A stretch of 64,000 nt of DNA from Rhodovulum kholense (GTDB lineage: Bacteria > Pseudomonadota > Alphaproteobacteria > Rhodobacterales > Rhodobacteraceae). The notes under the pieces were generated by a model. That model worked only from the letters and a program-made list of their open reading frames with translations. It was not told the origin of the DNA and made no database searches. The translations under genes and the position numbers were made by a program. The DNA is taken from assembly GCF_003053725.1 (NCBI RefSeq), contig NZ_QAYC01000004.1, forward strand, positions 248,001-312,000, in the 5' to 3' direction. This document shows positions 17,254-25,805 of the stretch, in pieces; the first letter of the stretch is position 1, and the number at the start of each line of letters is the position of its first letter.

Positions 17254-18306
17254 ATGACCGACGAGCCCGCGTTGATGTCCTTGGCCCATGGCGGCGGCTG
17301 CGGCTGCAAGATCGCGCCCGGGGTGCTGAGCGAGTTGCTGGCGAAAATGCCCGGCCTGCCGGTGCCGCCCGATCTGCTGATCGGCACCGCCAGTTCCGAC
17401 GATGCCGCAGTCTACCGGCTGAACGACAGCCAGGCGCTGGTCGCGACCACGGATTTCTTCATGCCGGTGGTGAACGACCCCTATGATTTCGGCCGCATCG
17501 CCGCGACCAACGCGTTAAGCGACGTCTATGCCATGGGCGGGCGGCCGATCCTGGCGCTGGCGCTTCTCGGCATGCCCATCGCCAAGCTTTCGACCAATAC
17601 CATCGGCCGTATCCTCGAAGGCGGCGCGGCGGCCTGTGCGGCGGCGGGCATTCCGGTTGCGGGCGGGCACAGCATCGATTCGGTCGAGCCGATCTACGGG
17701 CTGGTGGCGCTGGGCCTCGTCCATCCCGACCGGGTCCGGGCCAATACCGGCGCACGGCCGGGCGATCTGCTGATCCTCGGCAAGCCGCTTGGCACCGGGG
17801 TCATGTCGGCCGCGCTGAAGAAGGGGCTGCTTGATGCGGGCGGCTATGCCCGGATGATCGACACGACGACGCGGCTGAACACGCCCGGCCCCGATCTGGC
17901 CGCGCTTGACGGCGTGCATGCGCTGACCGACGTGACCGGGTTCGGGCTGGCGGGCCATGCGCTGGAACTGGCGCGCGGTGCGGGCTGCCGGGCGGTGCTG
18001 GACTGGGGCGCCGTGCCGGTGATGGACGGCGTGCGCGCGCTGCTGGCGGCGGGTTGCGCGACCGGTGCCTCGGGCCGGAACTGGCAGAGCTATGGCACAA
18101 GCGTCCTGTTGCCCGACGGGTTCGCCGAGGACGACCGCGCGCTTCTGACCGACCCGCAGACCAGCGGCGGGCTTCTGGTCAGCACGGCCCCCGAGGCCGA
18201 AGACGCGGTGCTGGAGATCTTCGCCCGGCACGGCTTCGAGGCGGCCAGGCGGATCGGGCGGATCGAGGCCGCGGATGGCGCAGCCCCGGGGGTCGCGCTG
18301 ACCTGA
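17254..18306 (+). CDS. selD: Selenide, water dikinase
   Basis: A 350-residue ATP-dependent enzyme that makes selenophosphate for selenocysteine or 2-selenouridine. The N-terminal active site HGGGCGCK holds Cys16 and Lys19 (Cys17 and Lys20 in E. coli), with cysteine rather than selenocysteine. Further matches are DDAAVYRL, ATTDFFMPVVNDPYDFGRIA, AGGHSIDSVEPIYGL and DPQTSGGLL. AGGGAG seven bases before the ATG supports the start. No selA, selB, selC or mnmH is nearby, so the gene's selenium pathway cannot be told here. It converges with the Lrp gene with a 3-bp gap. Confidence 0.95.
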   Translation: MTDEPALMSLAHGGGCGCKIAPGVLSELLAKMPGLPVPPDLLIGTASSDDAAVYRLNDSQALVATTDFFMPVVNDPYDFGRIAATNALSDVYAMGGRPILALALLGMPIAKLSTNTIGRILEGGAAACAAAGIPVAGGHSIDSVEPIYGLVALGLVHPDRVRANTGARPGDLLILGKPLGTGVMSAALKKGLLDAGGYARMIDTTTRLNTPGPDLAALDGVHALTDVTGFGLAGHALELARGAGCRAVLDWGAVPVMDGVRALLAAGCATGASGRNWQSYGTSVLLPDGFAEDDRALLTDPQTSGGLLVSTAPEAEDAVLEIFARHGFEAARRIGRIEAADGAAPGVALT

Positions 18307-18309
18307 GCG

Positions 18310-18825
18310 TCACAGATAGCTGGTCGGCACGGCGGTGGTGAATTTCAGCTCTTCCATCGAGATCGAGGAATTGATCTGCGAGAAATCGAGCCGCTCGATC
18401 ATCGTCTTGTAGACCCGGTCATAGGTCGAGATATCGGGCACCACGACCTTGAGGATGTAGTCCGTTGCCCCGGTCAGCCGGTAAGCCTCGACGATCTCGG
18501 GGATGTCGTCGATCAGCGCCCGGAAGCTGTTCAGCCATGAGGCTTCGTGCCGGGGCGCGGTGATGCCGATGAAGACCGTCATGCCGACATTGGCGCGGGC
18601 ATGATCGACGACCGCGACCCGACCCTTGATCACGCCCGCCTCTTCCAGCCGCTTGATCCGCCGCCAGCAGGGGGTGGGGCTGAGCCCCACGATATCGGCC
18701 AGCGCGTTCACCGCCAGATCGGCGTCGCGCTGCAGGATCTCGAGGATCTTGCGGTCGATCTCGTCGAAATCGGGCATCTCGGCCGATTTCCGGTCCGCCC
18801 CGCGGGTCTTGCGGCCGGTGCTCAT
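18310..18825 (-). CDS. Lrp/AsnC family transcriptional regulator
   Basis: A 171-residue regulator: helix-turn-helix at about residues 18-75 (DEIDRKILEILQRDADLAVN, then GLSPTPCWRRIKRLEEAGVI) and a C-terminal RAM effector domain (about 85-165) with the ligand loop LTGATDYILKVVV. The ATG at 18825 overlaps the VOC gene stop as ATGA, which sets the start; a later Met 16 codons in is the alternative and would remove a charged tail. It closes a three-gene operon divergent from the ABC/ATC-hydrolase operon. Lrp proteins sense amino acids, so it probably controls that operon; this is inferred. Confidence 0.9.
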   Translation of the reverse strand: MSTGRKTRGADRKSAEMPDFDEIDRKILEILQRDADLAVNALADIVGLSPTPCWRRIKRLEEAGVIKGRVAVVDHARANVGMTVFIGITAPRHEASWLNSFRALIDDIPEIVEAYRLTGATDYILKVVVPDISTYDRVYKTMIERLDFSQINSSISMEELKFTTAVPTSYL

Positions 18826-19682
18826 GCGGGAACGAACTCCAGCACTGCCCCGGCGCAATCGGCGGGCGCCAAAGCCAGACCGTCGGCGGTTTCGACCGGC
18901 GCGAGTCCGGCCCCGGCCAGGCAGGCTGCCGTCGCCGCCATGTCGTCGGACTTGAGCGCAAGCCCGGCAAATCCCTCGGCGGGCGCCGCGGACAGGTCGA
19001 GCCCGGGGAAGCGCGCGGCCAGAGCGGCCCCGGTCAGGCAGAGGATCGGCGCCGAGTTCAAGCCGGTCTCGACCCTGGCCCCGCCTTCGATGGGCAGAAC
19101 CGCTCCGGCGGCGAACAGCCGGGCCAGCCGGGTTGCCGCGGCCTCGGGATCGGCGCTTTGGGCGAATATCGCGGCCAGACCGCAAGCGCGGTTCGGATGA
19201 GTCAGAAGCTCGGGCAGCCAGACGGTTTCGCGGGTCTTGTGCTGACACATGAAGACCAGCCCGAAGGGCAGCTCGGCCTCGGCGTAGGGCAGGGTGGCGA
19301 AGGCCGCGGGCGCGGTGCCGCCGCCCGGCAACGGCACCGGACGTTCGAAATGGCCAACCTCGCCGGTCGCGATCCCCAGCGCGTCCAGCGCGGTCTTGGC
19401 GGCGTCGGCATCGTCGATCCGGCAGGCGACCGCGCGCAGCCCCTCGCCCTCGCGCGCCAGAGCCTCGCGCCGGGGCGCGTTGCCCTTGGTGGGCGTCACG
19501 ATGCCCAGCAGCTCCATGTAATCGGCGGGGAACATGAGGGTGTAGTTCGCGGTGCCCTTGGCCGCGCTGTGCAGGCCCTTCGGCGACAGCGTGAAGCCCA
19601 GGCGGCGGTAGGCCTCGGCCGACCGGTCGAGATCCTCGACCAGCAGGAAGACGTGATCGACGCCTTTTACGGGATGGCTCAT
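18822..19682 (-). CDS. VOC superfamily (glyoxalase-like) protein
   Basis: A 286-residue protein beginning HPVKGVDHVFLLVEDLDRSA, the first beta-alpha-beta unit of a vicinal-oxygen-chelate fold. The ligand-like residues are His in VDHVF and Glu in YMELLGI. A second, weaker module covers about residues 160-286. The layout matches the Glyoxalase_3-type hydrolase/isomerase-like group. No specific reaction can be assigned. It lies between the SDR and Lrp genes, 28 bp after the SDR stop, and may act on a carbonyl or thiol intermediate of the divergent pathway. The start at 19682 has GGAGC close upstream. Confidence 0.75.
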   Translation of the reverse strand: MSHPVKGVDHVFLLVEDLDRSAEAYRRLGFTLSPKGLHSAAKGTANYTLMFPADYMELLGIVTPTKGNAPRREALAREGEGLRAVACRIDDADAAKTALDALGIATGEVGHFERPVPLPGGGTAPAAFATLPYAEAELPFGLVFMCQHKTRETVWLPELLTHPNRACGLAAIFAQSADPEAAATRLARLFAAGAVLPIEGGARVETGLNSAPILCLTGAALAARFPGLDLSAAPAEGFAGLALKSDDMAATAACLAGAGLAPVETADGLALAPADCAGAVLEFVPA

Positions 19683-19710
19683 CGGAAGCTCCTTCAGTTC
19701 AACGGGCGGG

Positions 19711-20433
19711 TCAGCGGGGCGCGCGCAGCACCGGCGCAAAGGTGATTTCATGGATCGCGACATTGGGGTTCATGCCCGCGACCTGCAGCGCCAGTGCCGC
19801 CACATCCTCGGGCTGGATCACCTCGGCCGCGCGGGCCGGGTCGAAGCCGGGCCGTCCGTTCAGCAGGGGCGTTGCCACCTCGCCGGGACACAGCGCGGTC
19901 GAGCGAATGCCGTTTTCGCCCTCCTGCGCGTTGAGGCTGGCGCTGAGATCGGTCAGCGCGTGTTTCGAGGCGCCATAGGGCACGCCCGCGACCGGCGCAT
20001 GGAACCGCCCGGCCCAGGACGAGGTATGGATCATCACGCCGGATTTCTGCCGCCGCATCGGCCCCAGCGCCGCGGCGATGACATTCAGCGCGCCGGTCAG
20101 GTTGGTGGCGATCACCCGGTCCCAGCTGTCCCAGTCAAGCTCGTCCCAGCGCCGGAGCGGCACGTTCAGCCCTGCATTGTTGCACAGCACGTCGATCCGC
20201 CCCGCCCACTGGACGATCTCTTCGGCAATTGACAGAATGCGCGCCCGGTCGGTGACATCGCCGGCAAGGACCCGCAGCCGGTCGCCGGAGCCGCCAAGTT
20301 CCTCGGCCAGCGCGGTCAGGCGGTCCTCCGAACGCGCGGTCAGCGCGATGCGGTAGCCCGCCCCGGCGAAAGCCCGCGCCATGGCCGCGCCAATTCCGGA
20401 ACCGGCGCCCGTGATCCAGACACAGTTCTGCAT
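19711..20433 (-). CDS. SDR family oxidoreductase
   Basis: A 240-residue classical short-chain dehydrogenase: cofactor motif TGAGSGIGAAMA at residues 9-20, NNAG at about 89-92, catalytic Ser in HTSSWAGRF and catalytic YGASK. The lack of an acidic residue at the end of strand 2 (LTARSEDRL) suggests NADP preference. The size is usual. It is the first gene of the SDR-VOC-Lrp operon and is divergent from the ABC importer. The substrate is unknown. Confidence 0.85.
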   Translation of the reverse strand: MQNCVWITGAGSGIGAAMARAFAGAGYRIALTARSEDRLTALAEELGGSGDRLRVLAGDVTDRARILSIAEEIVQWAGRIDVLCNNAGLNVPLRRWDELDWDSWDRVIATNLTGALNVIAAALGPMRRQKSGVMIHTSSWAGRFHAPVAGVPYGASKHALTDLSASLNAQEGENGIRSTALCPGEVATPLLNGRPGFDPARAAEVIQPEDVAALALQVAGMNPNVAIHEITFAPVLRAPR

Positions 20434-20524
20434 ATTTGTTCACCCTCTCTGCGAATATGGGGGAATGTTTTCGCGCAGTATAGCCAAAAAGGTAGGATGT
20501 CCTTCCGAAAATCATCGTTGGGGC

Positions 20525-20535
20525 GCAAAATTTGC
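20525..20535. promoter_or_regulatory. Candidate operator (GCAAA-A-TTTGC) in divergent gap
   Basis: A perfect 5-bp inverted repeat, GCAAAATTTGC, lies in the 196-bp gap between the SDR-VOC-Lrp operon and the ABC operon. Lrp-type regulators favour AT-centred palindromes of this kind. The gap also has an AT-rich patch (GCCAAAAAGGTAGG) and otherwise no gene. Assignment to the Lrp protein is inference. Confidence 0.35.
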
Positions 20536-20629
20536 ATTGACGTTGCTGTCGGGTTGCCGCTTTTTGGTCGGGCGGACGCTTCCGGGGCGCATGCCCGGAT
20601 GGCAAGACCATAACAACAGGGATTTCGAC

Positions 20630-22237
20630 ATGATCACGACCAGCAGATCGGCCTGCGGATCGGCATGGGGCTGGCTTCTGGCCGGGGCTGCCGTCTCGGC
20701 CCTGGCGGGACCCGCCGCGGCACAGGAGCCGCGGCACGGCGGCACCGCCATCATCCACATGCCCTCGGAACAGCGCATCCTGAACCCCGCGCTGCGGGCC
20801 TCGACCGGGGTCTACAACATCACCGGCAAGATCATGGAGCCGCTGATCGACAAGTCCTATGACGGCCCCGTGGGGGTGCTGGCGACGGACTGGTCCTCGA
20901 CCGAGGACGGGCTGCACATCACGGTCAAGCTGCGCGAGGGCGTCAACTGGCACGACGGCGAGCCCTTCACCTGCGACGACGTCGCCTTTTCGGCGATGGA
21001 GCTTTGGAAGCCGCTGCTCAACTATTCCTCGACGCTGCAGCAGTACCTCGAGTCGGTCGACTGCACCGATCCCCATACGGCCGTGTTCAACTATTCCCAG
21101 CCGATGCCGCTGGACCTGTTCGTCGCTGCAATGCCCGATCTTGGCCATCCGGTGCCCAAGCATCTTTACGAGGGCACCGACATCATGCGGAACGAGCACA
21201 ATACCGCGCCGGTCGGCACCGGGCCGTTCAAGTTCGTCGAGTACAAGCGCGGGCAATACGTGATCGCCGAGCGCAACGACGATTACTGGCGCGGCAAGGA
21301 ATACCCCTATCTCGACCGCATCGTCTGGCGCTTCATCCCCGACAAGTCGGCGGCGGCGGCGGCCATCGAGGCGGGCGAGATCCACGAATCCGGCTTCAAC
21401 GGCGTCTCGATGGCCGATATCGAGCGGTTCTCGAAGATGGACGGCTTCGATGTCGGGACCCAAGGCTACGAGAACAACGTCGCCCACTCGACCGTCGAGT
21501 TCAATCACCGCAACCCGATCCTCGCCGATCTTAAGGTGCGGCAGGCGATCTATCACGGGCTCGACATCGACTATGCGATCAAGACCATCATGCGCGGCTA
21601 TGCCAAGCCGGGCCGGGGTCCGATCCCGTCCGCGGGCGGCGCGAACTACACCGATGACGTGACCACCTATGCCTACGATCCCGAGCTGGCCAAGAAGATG
21701 CTGGACGAGGCCGGCTATCCCGAAGGGCCCGACGGCATCCGGTTCAAGCTGCGCCACCGGCCTGCGCCCTGGGGCGAATATACCCAGCTCTGGGCCGAGT
21801 ATTTCGCCCAGGCGATGAAGGAGATCGGCATCGAGGTCGAGATCCTGACCAATGACGCGCCGGGCTTCTTGAATGGGGTCTATCGCGACCACGATTTCGA
21901 CACCGCGAACGGCTGGCACCAGTTCCGGTCGGACCCGGCGGTGTCGACCATGGTCTGGCTGCGCTCGGGCTCGCCCGCGGGAACGCCCTGGTCGAACCAG
22001 TTCGGCTGGCAGTCCGACGAGATGGACCGGATGATCGACGAGGCCCAGGCGGAGCTCGACCCCGACCAGCGGGCCGCGGACTATCACGCGATCCAGAAGC
22101 TCGCGATGGAAGAGATCCCGGTGATCTTCGCGATCGAGCATCCCTTCATCTCGGTCACCTCGCAGAAGCTGCACAACCACCACAACACCCCGCGCTGGAA
22201 CTCGTCGAGCTGGTACGATCTCTGGCTCGAGAAGTGA
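20630..22237 (+). CDS. ABC transporter substrate-binding protein (SBP_bac_5, peptide/opine type)
   Basis: A 535-residue periplasmic binding protein with a Sec signal peptide (GWLLAGAAVSALAGPAAAQE, cleavage likely after AAA/Q). The family-5 core has the typical ATDWSSTEDGLHITVKLREG and GVNWHDGEPFTCDDVAFSA segments near the N-terminus and NTAPVGTGPFKFVEY in the middle. The ATG at 20630 has AGGGA seven bases upstream; an open frame continues upstream but only into the divergent promoter region. It leads a plus-strand operon with permeases, a double ATPase and catabolic enzymes, so it should bind that pathway's substrate. Confidence 0.92.
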   Translation: MITTSRSACGSAWGWLLAGAAVSALAGPAAAQEPRHGGTAIIHMPSEQRILNPALRASTGVYNITGKIMEPLIDKSYDGPVGVLATDWSSTEDGLHITVKLREGVNWHDGEPFTCDDVAFSAMELWKPLLNYSSTLQQYLESVDCTDPHTAVFNYSQPMPLDLFVAAMPDLGHPVPKHLYEGTDIMRNEHNTAPVGTGPFKFVEYKRGQYVIAERNDDYWRGKEYPYLDRIVWRFIPDKSAAAAAIEAGEIHESGFNGVSMADIERFSKMDGFDVGTQGYENNVAHSTVEFNHRNPILADLKVRQAIYHGLDIDYAIKTIMRGYAKPGRGPIPSAGGANYTDDVTTYAYDPELAKKMLDEAGYPEGPDGIRFKLRHRPAPWGEYTQLWAEYFAQAMKEIGIEVEILTNDAPGFLNGVYRDHDFDTANGWHQFRSDPAVSTMVWLRSGSPAGTPWSNQFGWQSDEMDRMIDEAQAELDPDQRAADYHAIQKLAMEEIPVIFAIEHPFISVTSQKLHNHHNTPRWNSSSWYDLWLEK

Positions 22238-22301
22238 TCCGATGACCCCGGGTCCGGGCGGCGCGACCGTCCGGGCCTGGCCCCCTTCCGGAACCCCCGA
22301 C

Positions 22302-23285
22302 ATGCAACTGACCCAAGTCCTTTCCTATGCGCTGCGGCGGCTTTTGCAGGCCGTGCCGGTGGTGATCCTGATCATGGTGGGCACCTTCCTGCTGCTGAAG
22401 CTGGCGCCCGGCGATACCGTCGATGCGCTGGTCGGCGACATGGGCGGGGCCGATGCCGCCTATATCGCGCGGCTGCGCGCCGAATACGGGCTGGACCAAC
22501 CGGTCTGGGTCCAGCTCGGACGCTACATGGCCAAGCTGATCCAGTTCGATTTCGGCTGGTCCTTCGTCTACGAACAGCCGGTAGCGGCGATCCTGTGGGA
22601 ACGGCTGGGCACCACGCTGATGCTGATGGGCACCTCCCTTTCGCTGGCGTTCTCGATCGGCGTGGGCCTCGGCGCCATCGCCGCCCGGCGCGCCTATTCG
22701 CTGACCGACAACGCGATCTCGACGCTGGGGCTGATCTTCTACGCGACGCCCAGCTTCTTTCTGTCGCTGATGATGATCCTCTTGTTCTCGGTCAAGCTGG
22801 GCTGGCTGCCGGTCAGCGGGCTGAGCGATGTCGCGGCCTTCTATACCGGCTGGGACCATGTGCTTGACGTCGCGCTGCACCTGATCATGCCCACGGCGGC
22901 GCTGTCGCTGATCTACCTGTCCTTCTATCTGCGGCTGATGCGGGCCAGCGTGCTTGAGGTTGCCGATCTGGACTTCGTGCGGACCGCGCGGGCCAAGGGT
23001 GCGGGCGAGACCCGGCTGATGATCCATCACATCATGCGCAACGCGCTTCTGCCGGTGGTCACGCTGCTGGGGCTGCAATTCTCGACCGTGCTGGGCGGCT
23101 CGGTGGTGGTCGAGACCATCTTCGCGCTGCCGGGCCTTGGCCAGCTGGCCTATCAGTCGGTGATCCAGCGCGACATGAACATGCTGATGGGCATCATCTT
23201 CCTCTGTGCGATCATCGTCGTCATCGTGAACTTCCTCACCGACCTGCTGTACGCCCGCCTCGATTCAAGGATCGCCCTGAAATGA
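22302..23285 (+). CDS. ABC transporter permease (DppB-like)
   Basis: A 327-residue permease with six helices. It starts QLTQVLSYALRRLLQAVPVVI, the normal DppB opening before helix 1; an ATG 20 codons earlier (22242) would add a proline/glycine-rich tail that DppB proteins lack. The periplasmic loop GDTVDALVGDMGGADAAYIA and the coupling loop RTARAKGAGETRLMIHHIMR are typical. It overlaps the next permease gene by 4 bp. It forms half of the channel of the peptide-type importer. Confidence 0.9.
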   Translation: MQLTQVLSYALRRLLQAVPVVILIMVGTFLLLKLAPGDTVDALVGDMGGADAAYIARLRAEYGLDQPVWVQLGRYMAKLIQFDFGWSFVYEQPVAAILWERLGTTLMLMGTSLSLAFSIGVGLGAIAARRAYSLTDNAISTLGLIFYATPSFFLSLMMILLFSVKLGWLPVSGLSDVAAFYTGWDHVLDVALHLIMPTAALSLIYLSFYLRLMRASVLEVADLDFVRTARAKGAGETRLMIHHIMRNALLPVVTLLGLQFSTVLGGSVVVETIFALPGLGQLAYQSVIQRDMNMLMGIIFLCAIIVVIVNFLTDLLYARLDSRIALK

Positions 23286-24160
23286 CCGCCGCGACCACAG
23301 ACCTGCCGCGCGCCGAACCCGCACCCGCCGTCGCGCTCTGGCGCCGTTTCGCCCGCAACCGCGCCGCCCTGCTGGGGCTGGTGCTGTTCGGGGCCGTGCT
23401 CGTGATGGCCGCGACGGCCGGGCTGATCGAGCCCACCGACCCGCTCCGCCGCGCGGGAGACCCGCTGACGAAGCCCTTCACCGACTGGGCCGTGCCGCTT
23501 GGCACCGATCAGCTCGGCCGCGATATCCTGGCCCAGCTGTTCCACGGGGCGCGGATCTCGCTGCTGGTGGGCGTTCTGGCGACACTGCTGTCGATTGCCA
23601 TCGGGGTTGTCGTGGGCGCGCTGGCGGGCTTTTTCGGCGGCTGGGTCGACGACGTGCTGATGCGCGTGACCGAGGCCTTCCAGACCATCCCCAACTTCGT
23701 GCTTTTGCTGGCGCTGGTGGCGATCCTGGGGTCATCCATCGAGTATATCACGCTGGCCATCGCCATCGTGTCCTGGACCGCGCCCGCGCGGATGGTGCGG
23801 GCCGAGTTCCTGTCGCTGCGAAGCCGCGAATTCGTCGATGCGGCGCGCAATCTGGGCGTCTCGAACGGGGCGCTGATCTTTCGCGAGATCCTGCCCAACG
23901 CGCTGCCGCCGGTGATCGTCTACGCCTCGGTCATCATGGCGCTGTCGATCCTTCTGGAAAGCGCGCTGGCCTTTCTGGGGCTCGGCGATCCCAACCATGC
24001 CAGCTGGGGCAACATGATCGGGCAGGGCCGCGCGGTGTTGCGCACCGACTGGTACTGCGCCGTCATTCCCGGCATCGCCATCGTGCTGACGGTGCTGTCC
24101 TTCTCGCTTCTGGGCGAGGGGCTGAACGACGCGCTCAATCCGAGGCAGAAGAAACAATGA
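23282..24160 (+). CDS. ABC transporter permease (DppC-like)
   Basis: A 292-residue permease with an N-terminal cytoplasmic segment, first helix AALLGLVLFGAVLVMAATAG, the DppC-specific LGTDQLGRDILAQLFHGARI motif and coupling loop DAARNLGVSNGALIFREILP. The tail LLGEGLNDALNPR is the usual DppC ending. Overlaps of 4 bp with both neighbours mark a tightly coupled operon. Confidence 0.93.
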   Translation: MTAATTDLPRAEPAPAVALWRRFARNRAALLGLVLFGAVLVMAATAGLIEPTDPLRRAGDPLTKPFTDWAVPLGTDQLGRDILAQLFHGARISLLVGVLATLLSIAIGVVVGALAGFFGGWVDDVLMRVTEAFQTIPNFVLLLALVAILGSSIEYITLAIAIVSWTAPARMVRAEFLSLRSREFVDAARNLGVSNGALIFREILPNALPPVIVYASVIMALSILLESALAFLGLGDPNHASWGNMIGQGRAVLRTDWYCAVIPGIAIVLTVLSFSLLGEGLNDALNPRQKKQ

Positions 24161-25794
24161 CCGATCCCGTTCTCGACATCCGTGGCCTCAGGATCGCCCT
24201 GCCCAAGGGGGCAGACCGGCCCTTTGCGCTGTCGGGCCTGGACCTGAGCGTGAACCCCGGCGAGATCGTCTGTCTCGTCGGCGAAAGCGGGTCCGGCAAG
24301 TCGCTGACCGCGGGCGCGATCATGCGGCTTCTGCCCGAACCCCATGTCCGCGTCGCCGACGGTTCGATCCGCTTCGAGGGGCAGGACCTGCTGGCGCTGT
24401 CCGAGCGCGAGATGAAGCAGATCCGCGGCGACCGCATCGCCCAGATCTTCCAGGAGCCGATGACCGCGCTGAACCCGCAGAAGACCGTGGGCTGGCAGAT
24501 CGACGAGGTGCTGCGGCTGCACACCGGGCTGGGCCGCAAGGCGCGGCGCGCCCGCGTGCTGGAACTGCTCGATCTGGTGCATATCCCGGACCCCCGGTCG
24601 GTCTATCATGCCTATCCGCATCAGGTTTCGGGCGGGCAGCGGCAGCGGGTGATGATCGCCATGGCGCTGGCCTGCGAGCCGAAACTGATCATCGCCGACG
24701 AGCCGACCACGGCGCTCGATGTCACCACGCAGCTGCAGATCCTCAAGCTGATCCGCGAGCTGCAGGAAAAGGAAGGCGCGGGCATTCTGTTCATCACCCA
24801 CGATTTCGGCGTGGTGGCCGAGATTGCCGACCGGGTGGTGGTGCTGAGCAAGGGCGAGATGGTCGAACAGGGCACCGCGGCCGAGGTGCTGAACCGGCCG
24901 AAACATCCCTATACCCGCGCGCTGATCGGCGCGATCCCGGCACTGGTGCCGCCGCGCCCGCGCGATTTCCGGGATGCGCCGGTGGTCCTGAGGGCCGAGG
25001 GACTGGTCAAGACCTTCGCCGCGCGCGGCAGCCTGATCTCGGGCAAGCGCGCGCCGGTGACGGCGGTCGACAACCTGTCCTTCACCTTGCGCCGGGGCGA
25101 GACGCTGGGCGTCGTCGGAGAAAGCGGCTCGGGCAAGACCACCGTGTCGCGGATCGTGACCCGGCTGCTGGAATCCGATTGCGGCGCGGTCGAGGTCGAC
25201 GGCACCGACCTGCTGGCCTGTTCGCCGCGCGAGCTGCGCGAGATGCGGCGCCATATCCAGATGGTGTTCCAGGACCCTATGGCCTCGCTGAACCCGCGCA
25301 AGCGGGTCGAAGATCTGATCGCCCAGGGGCCCATCGTCCATGGCGCCGACCCCAAGGCCGCCCGCGCCCGCGCGCGCGAATTGCTGGAACTCGTGGAACT
25401 CTCGCCCGCCGCCGCCACGCGCTATCCGCATGAATTCTCGGGCGGGCAGCGCCAGCGGATCGGCATCGCAAGGGCGCTGGCGATGGAGCCCAAGGTGATC
25501 GTTGCCGACGAACCCGTCTCGGCGCTTGACGTCTCGGTGCAGGCGCAGGTGCTGAAGCTTCTGGCCGACCTGCGCGACCGGCTCGACCTGTCGGTTCTGT
25601 TCGTGACCCACGATCTGAGGGTGGCGGCCCAGCTGTGCGACCGGGTGATCGTGATGCAGAAGGGCCGGATCGTCGAGACCGGCGTCACTGCCGAGCTTTT
25701 TGCCGCGCCGAGCCATCCCTATACGCAACAGCTTCTGGCCTCGATCCCGGGTCGCGGCTGGACGCCGCCCGACCTGGCAACGGACGCCGCCTGA
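24157..25794 (+). CDS. Double ATPase of a dipeptide-type ABC importer (DppD-DppF fused)
   Basis: A 545-residue protein with two complete nucleotide-binding domains. NBD1 (about 1-265) has [27 protein letters not shown] and [15 protein letters not shown]2 (about 280-540) has [27 protein letters not shown] and [12 protein letters not shown]. Both keep the Q- and H-loops and end in the oligopeptide-transporter C-terminal extension ([20 protein letters not shown] and the matching [16 protein letters not shown]). The fused arrangement is common in rhizobia and Rhodobacterales importers for peptides and opines. It powers import of the operon's substrate. Confidence 0.93.
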   Translation: MTDPVLDIRGLRIALPKGADRPFALSGLDLSVNPGEIVCLVGESGSGKSLTAGAIMRLLPEPHVRVADGSIRFEGQDLLALSEREMKQIRGDRIAQIFQEPMTALNPQKTVGWQIDEVLRLHTGLGRKARRARVLELLDLVHIPDPRSVYHAYPHQVSGGQRQRVMIAMALACEPKLIIADEPTTALDVTTQLQILKLIRELQEKEGAGILFITHDFGVVAEIADRVVVLSKGEMVEQGTAAEVLNRPKHPYTRALIGAIPALVPPRPRDFRDAPVVLRAEGLVKTFAARGSLISGKRAPVTAVDNLSFTLRRGETLGVVGESGSGKTTVSRIVTRLLESDCGAVEVDGTDLLACSPRELREMRRHIQMVFQDPMASLNPRKRVEDLIAQGPIVHGADPKAARARARELLELVELSPAAATRYPHEFSGGQRQRIGIARALAMEPKVIVADEPVSALDVSVQAQVLKLLADLRDRLDLSVLFVTHDLRVAAQLCDRVIVMQKGRIVETGVTAELFAAPSHPYTQQLLASIPGRGWTPPDLATDAA

Positions 25795-25805
25795 AGGACT
25801 ATCCC

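Noticed and set aside
20135-22303. About 720-codon minus-strand open frame opposite the binding-protein gene
   Set aside because: Runs antisense through a gene with signal peptide and family motifs; no recognisable domain.
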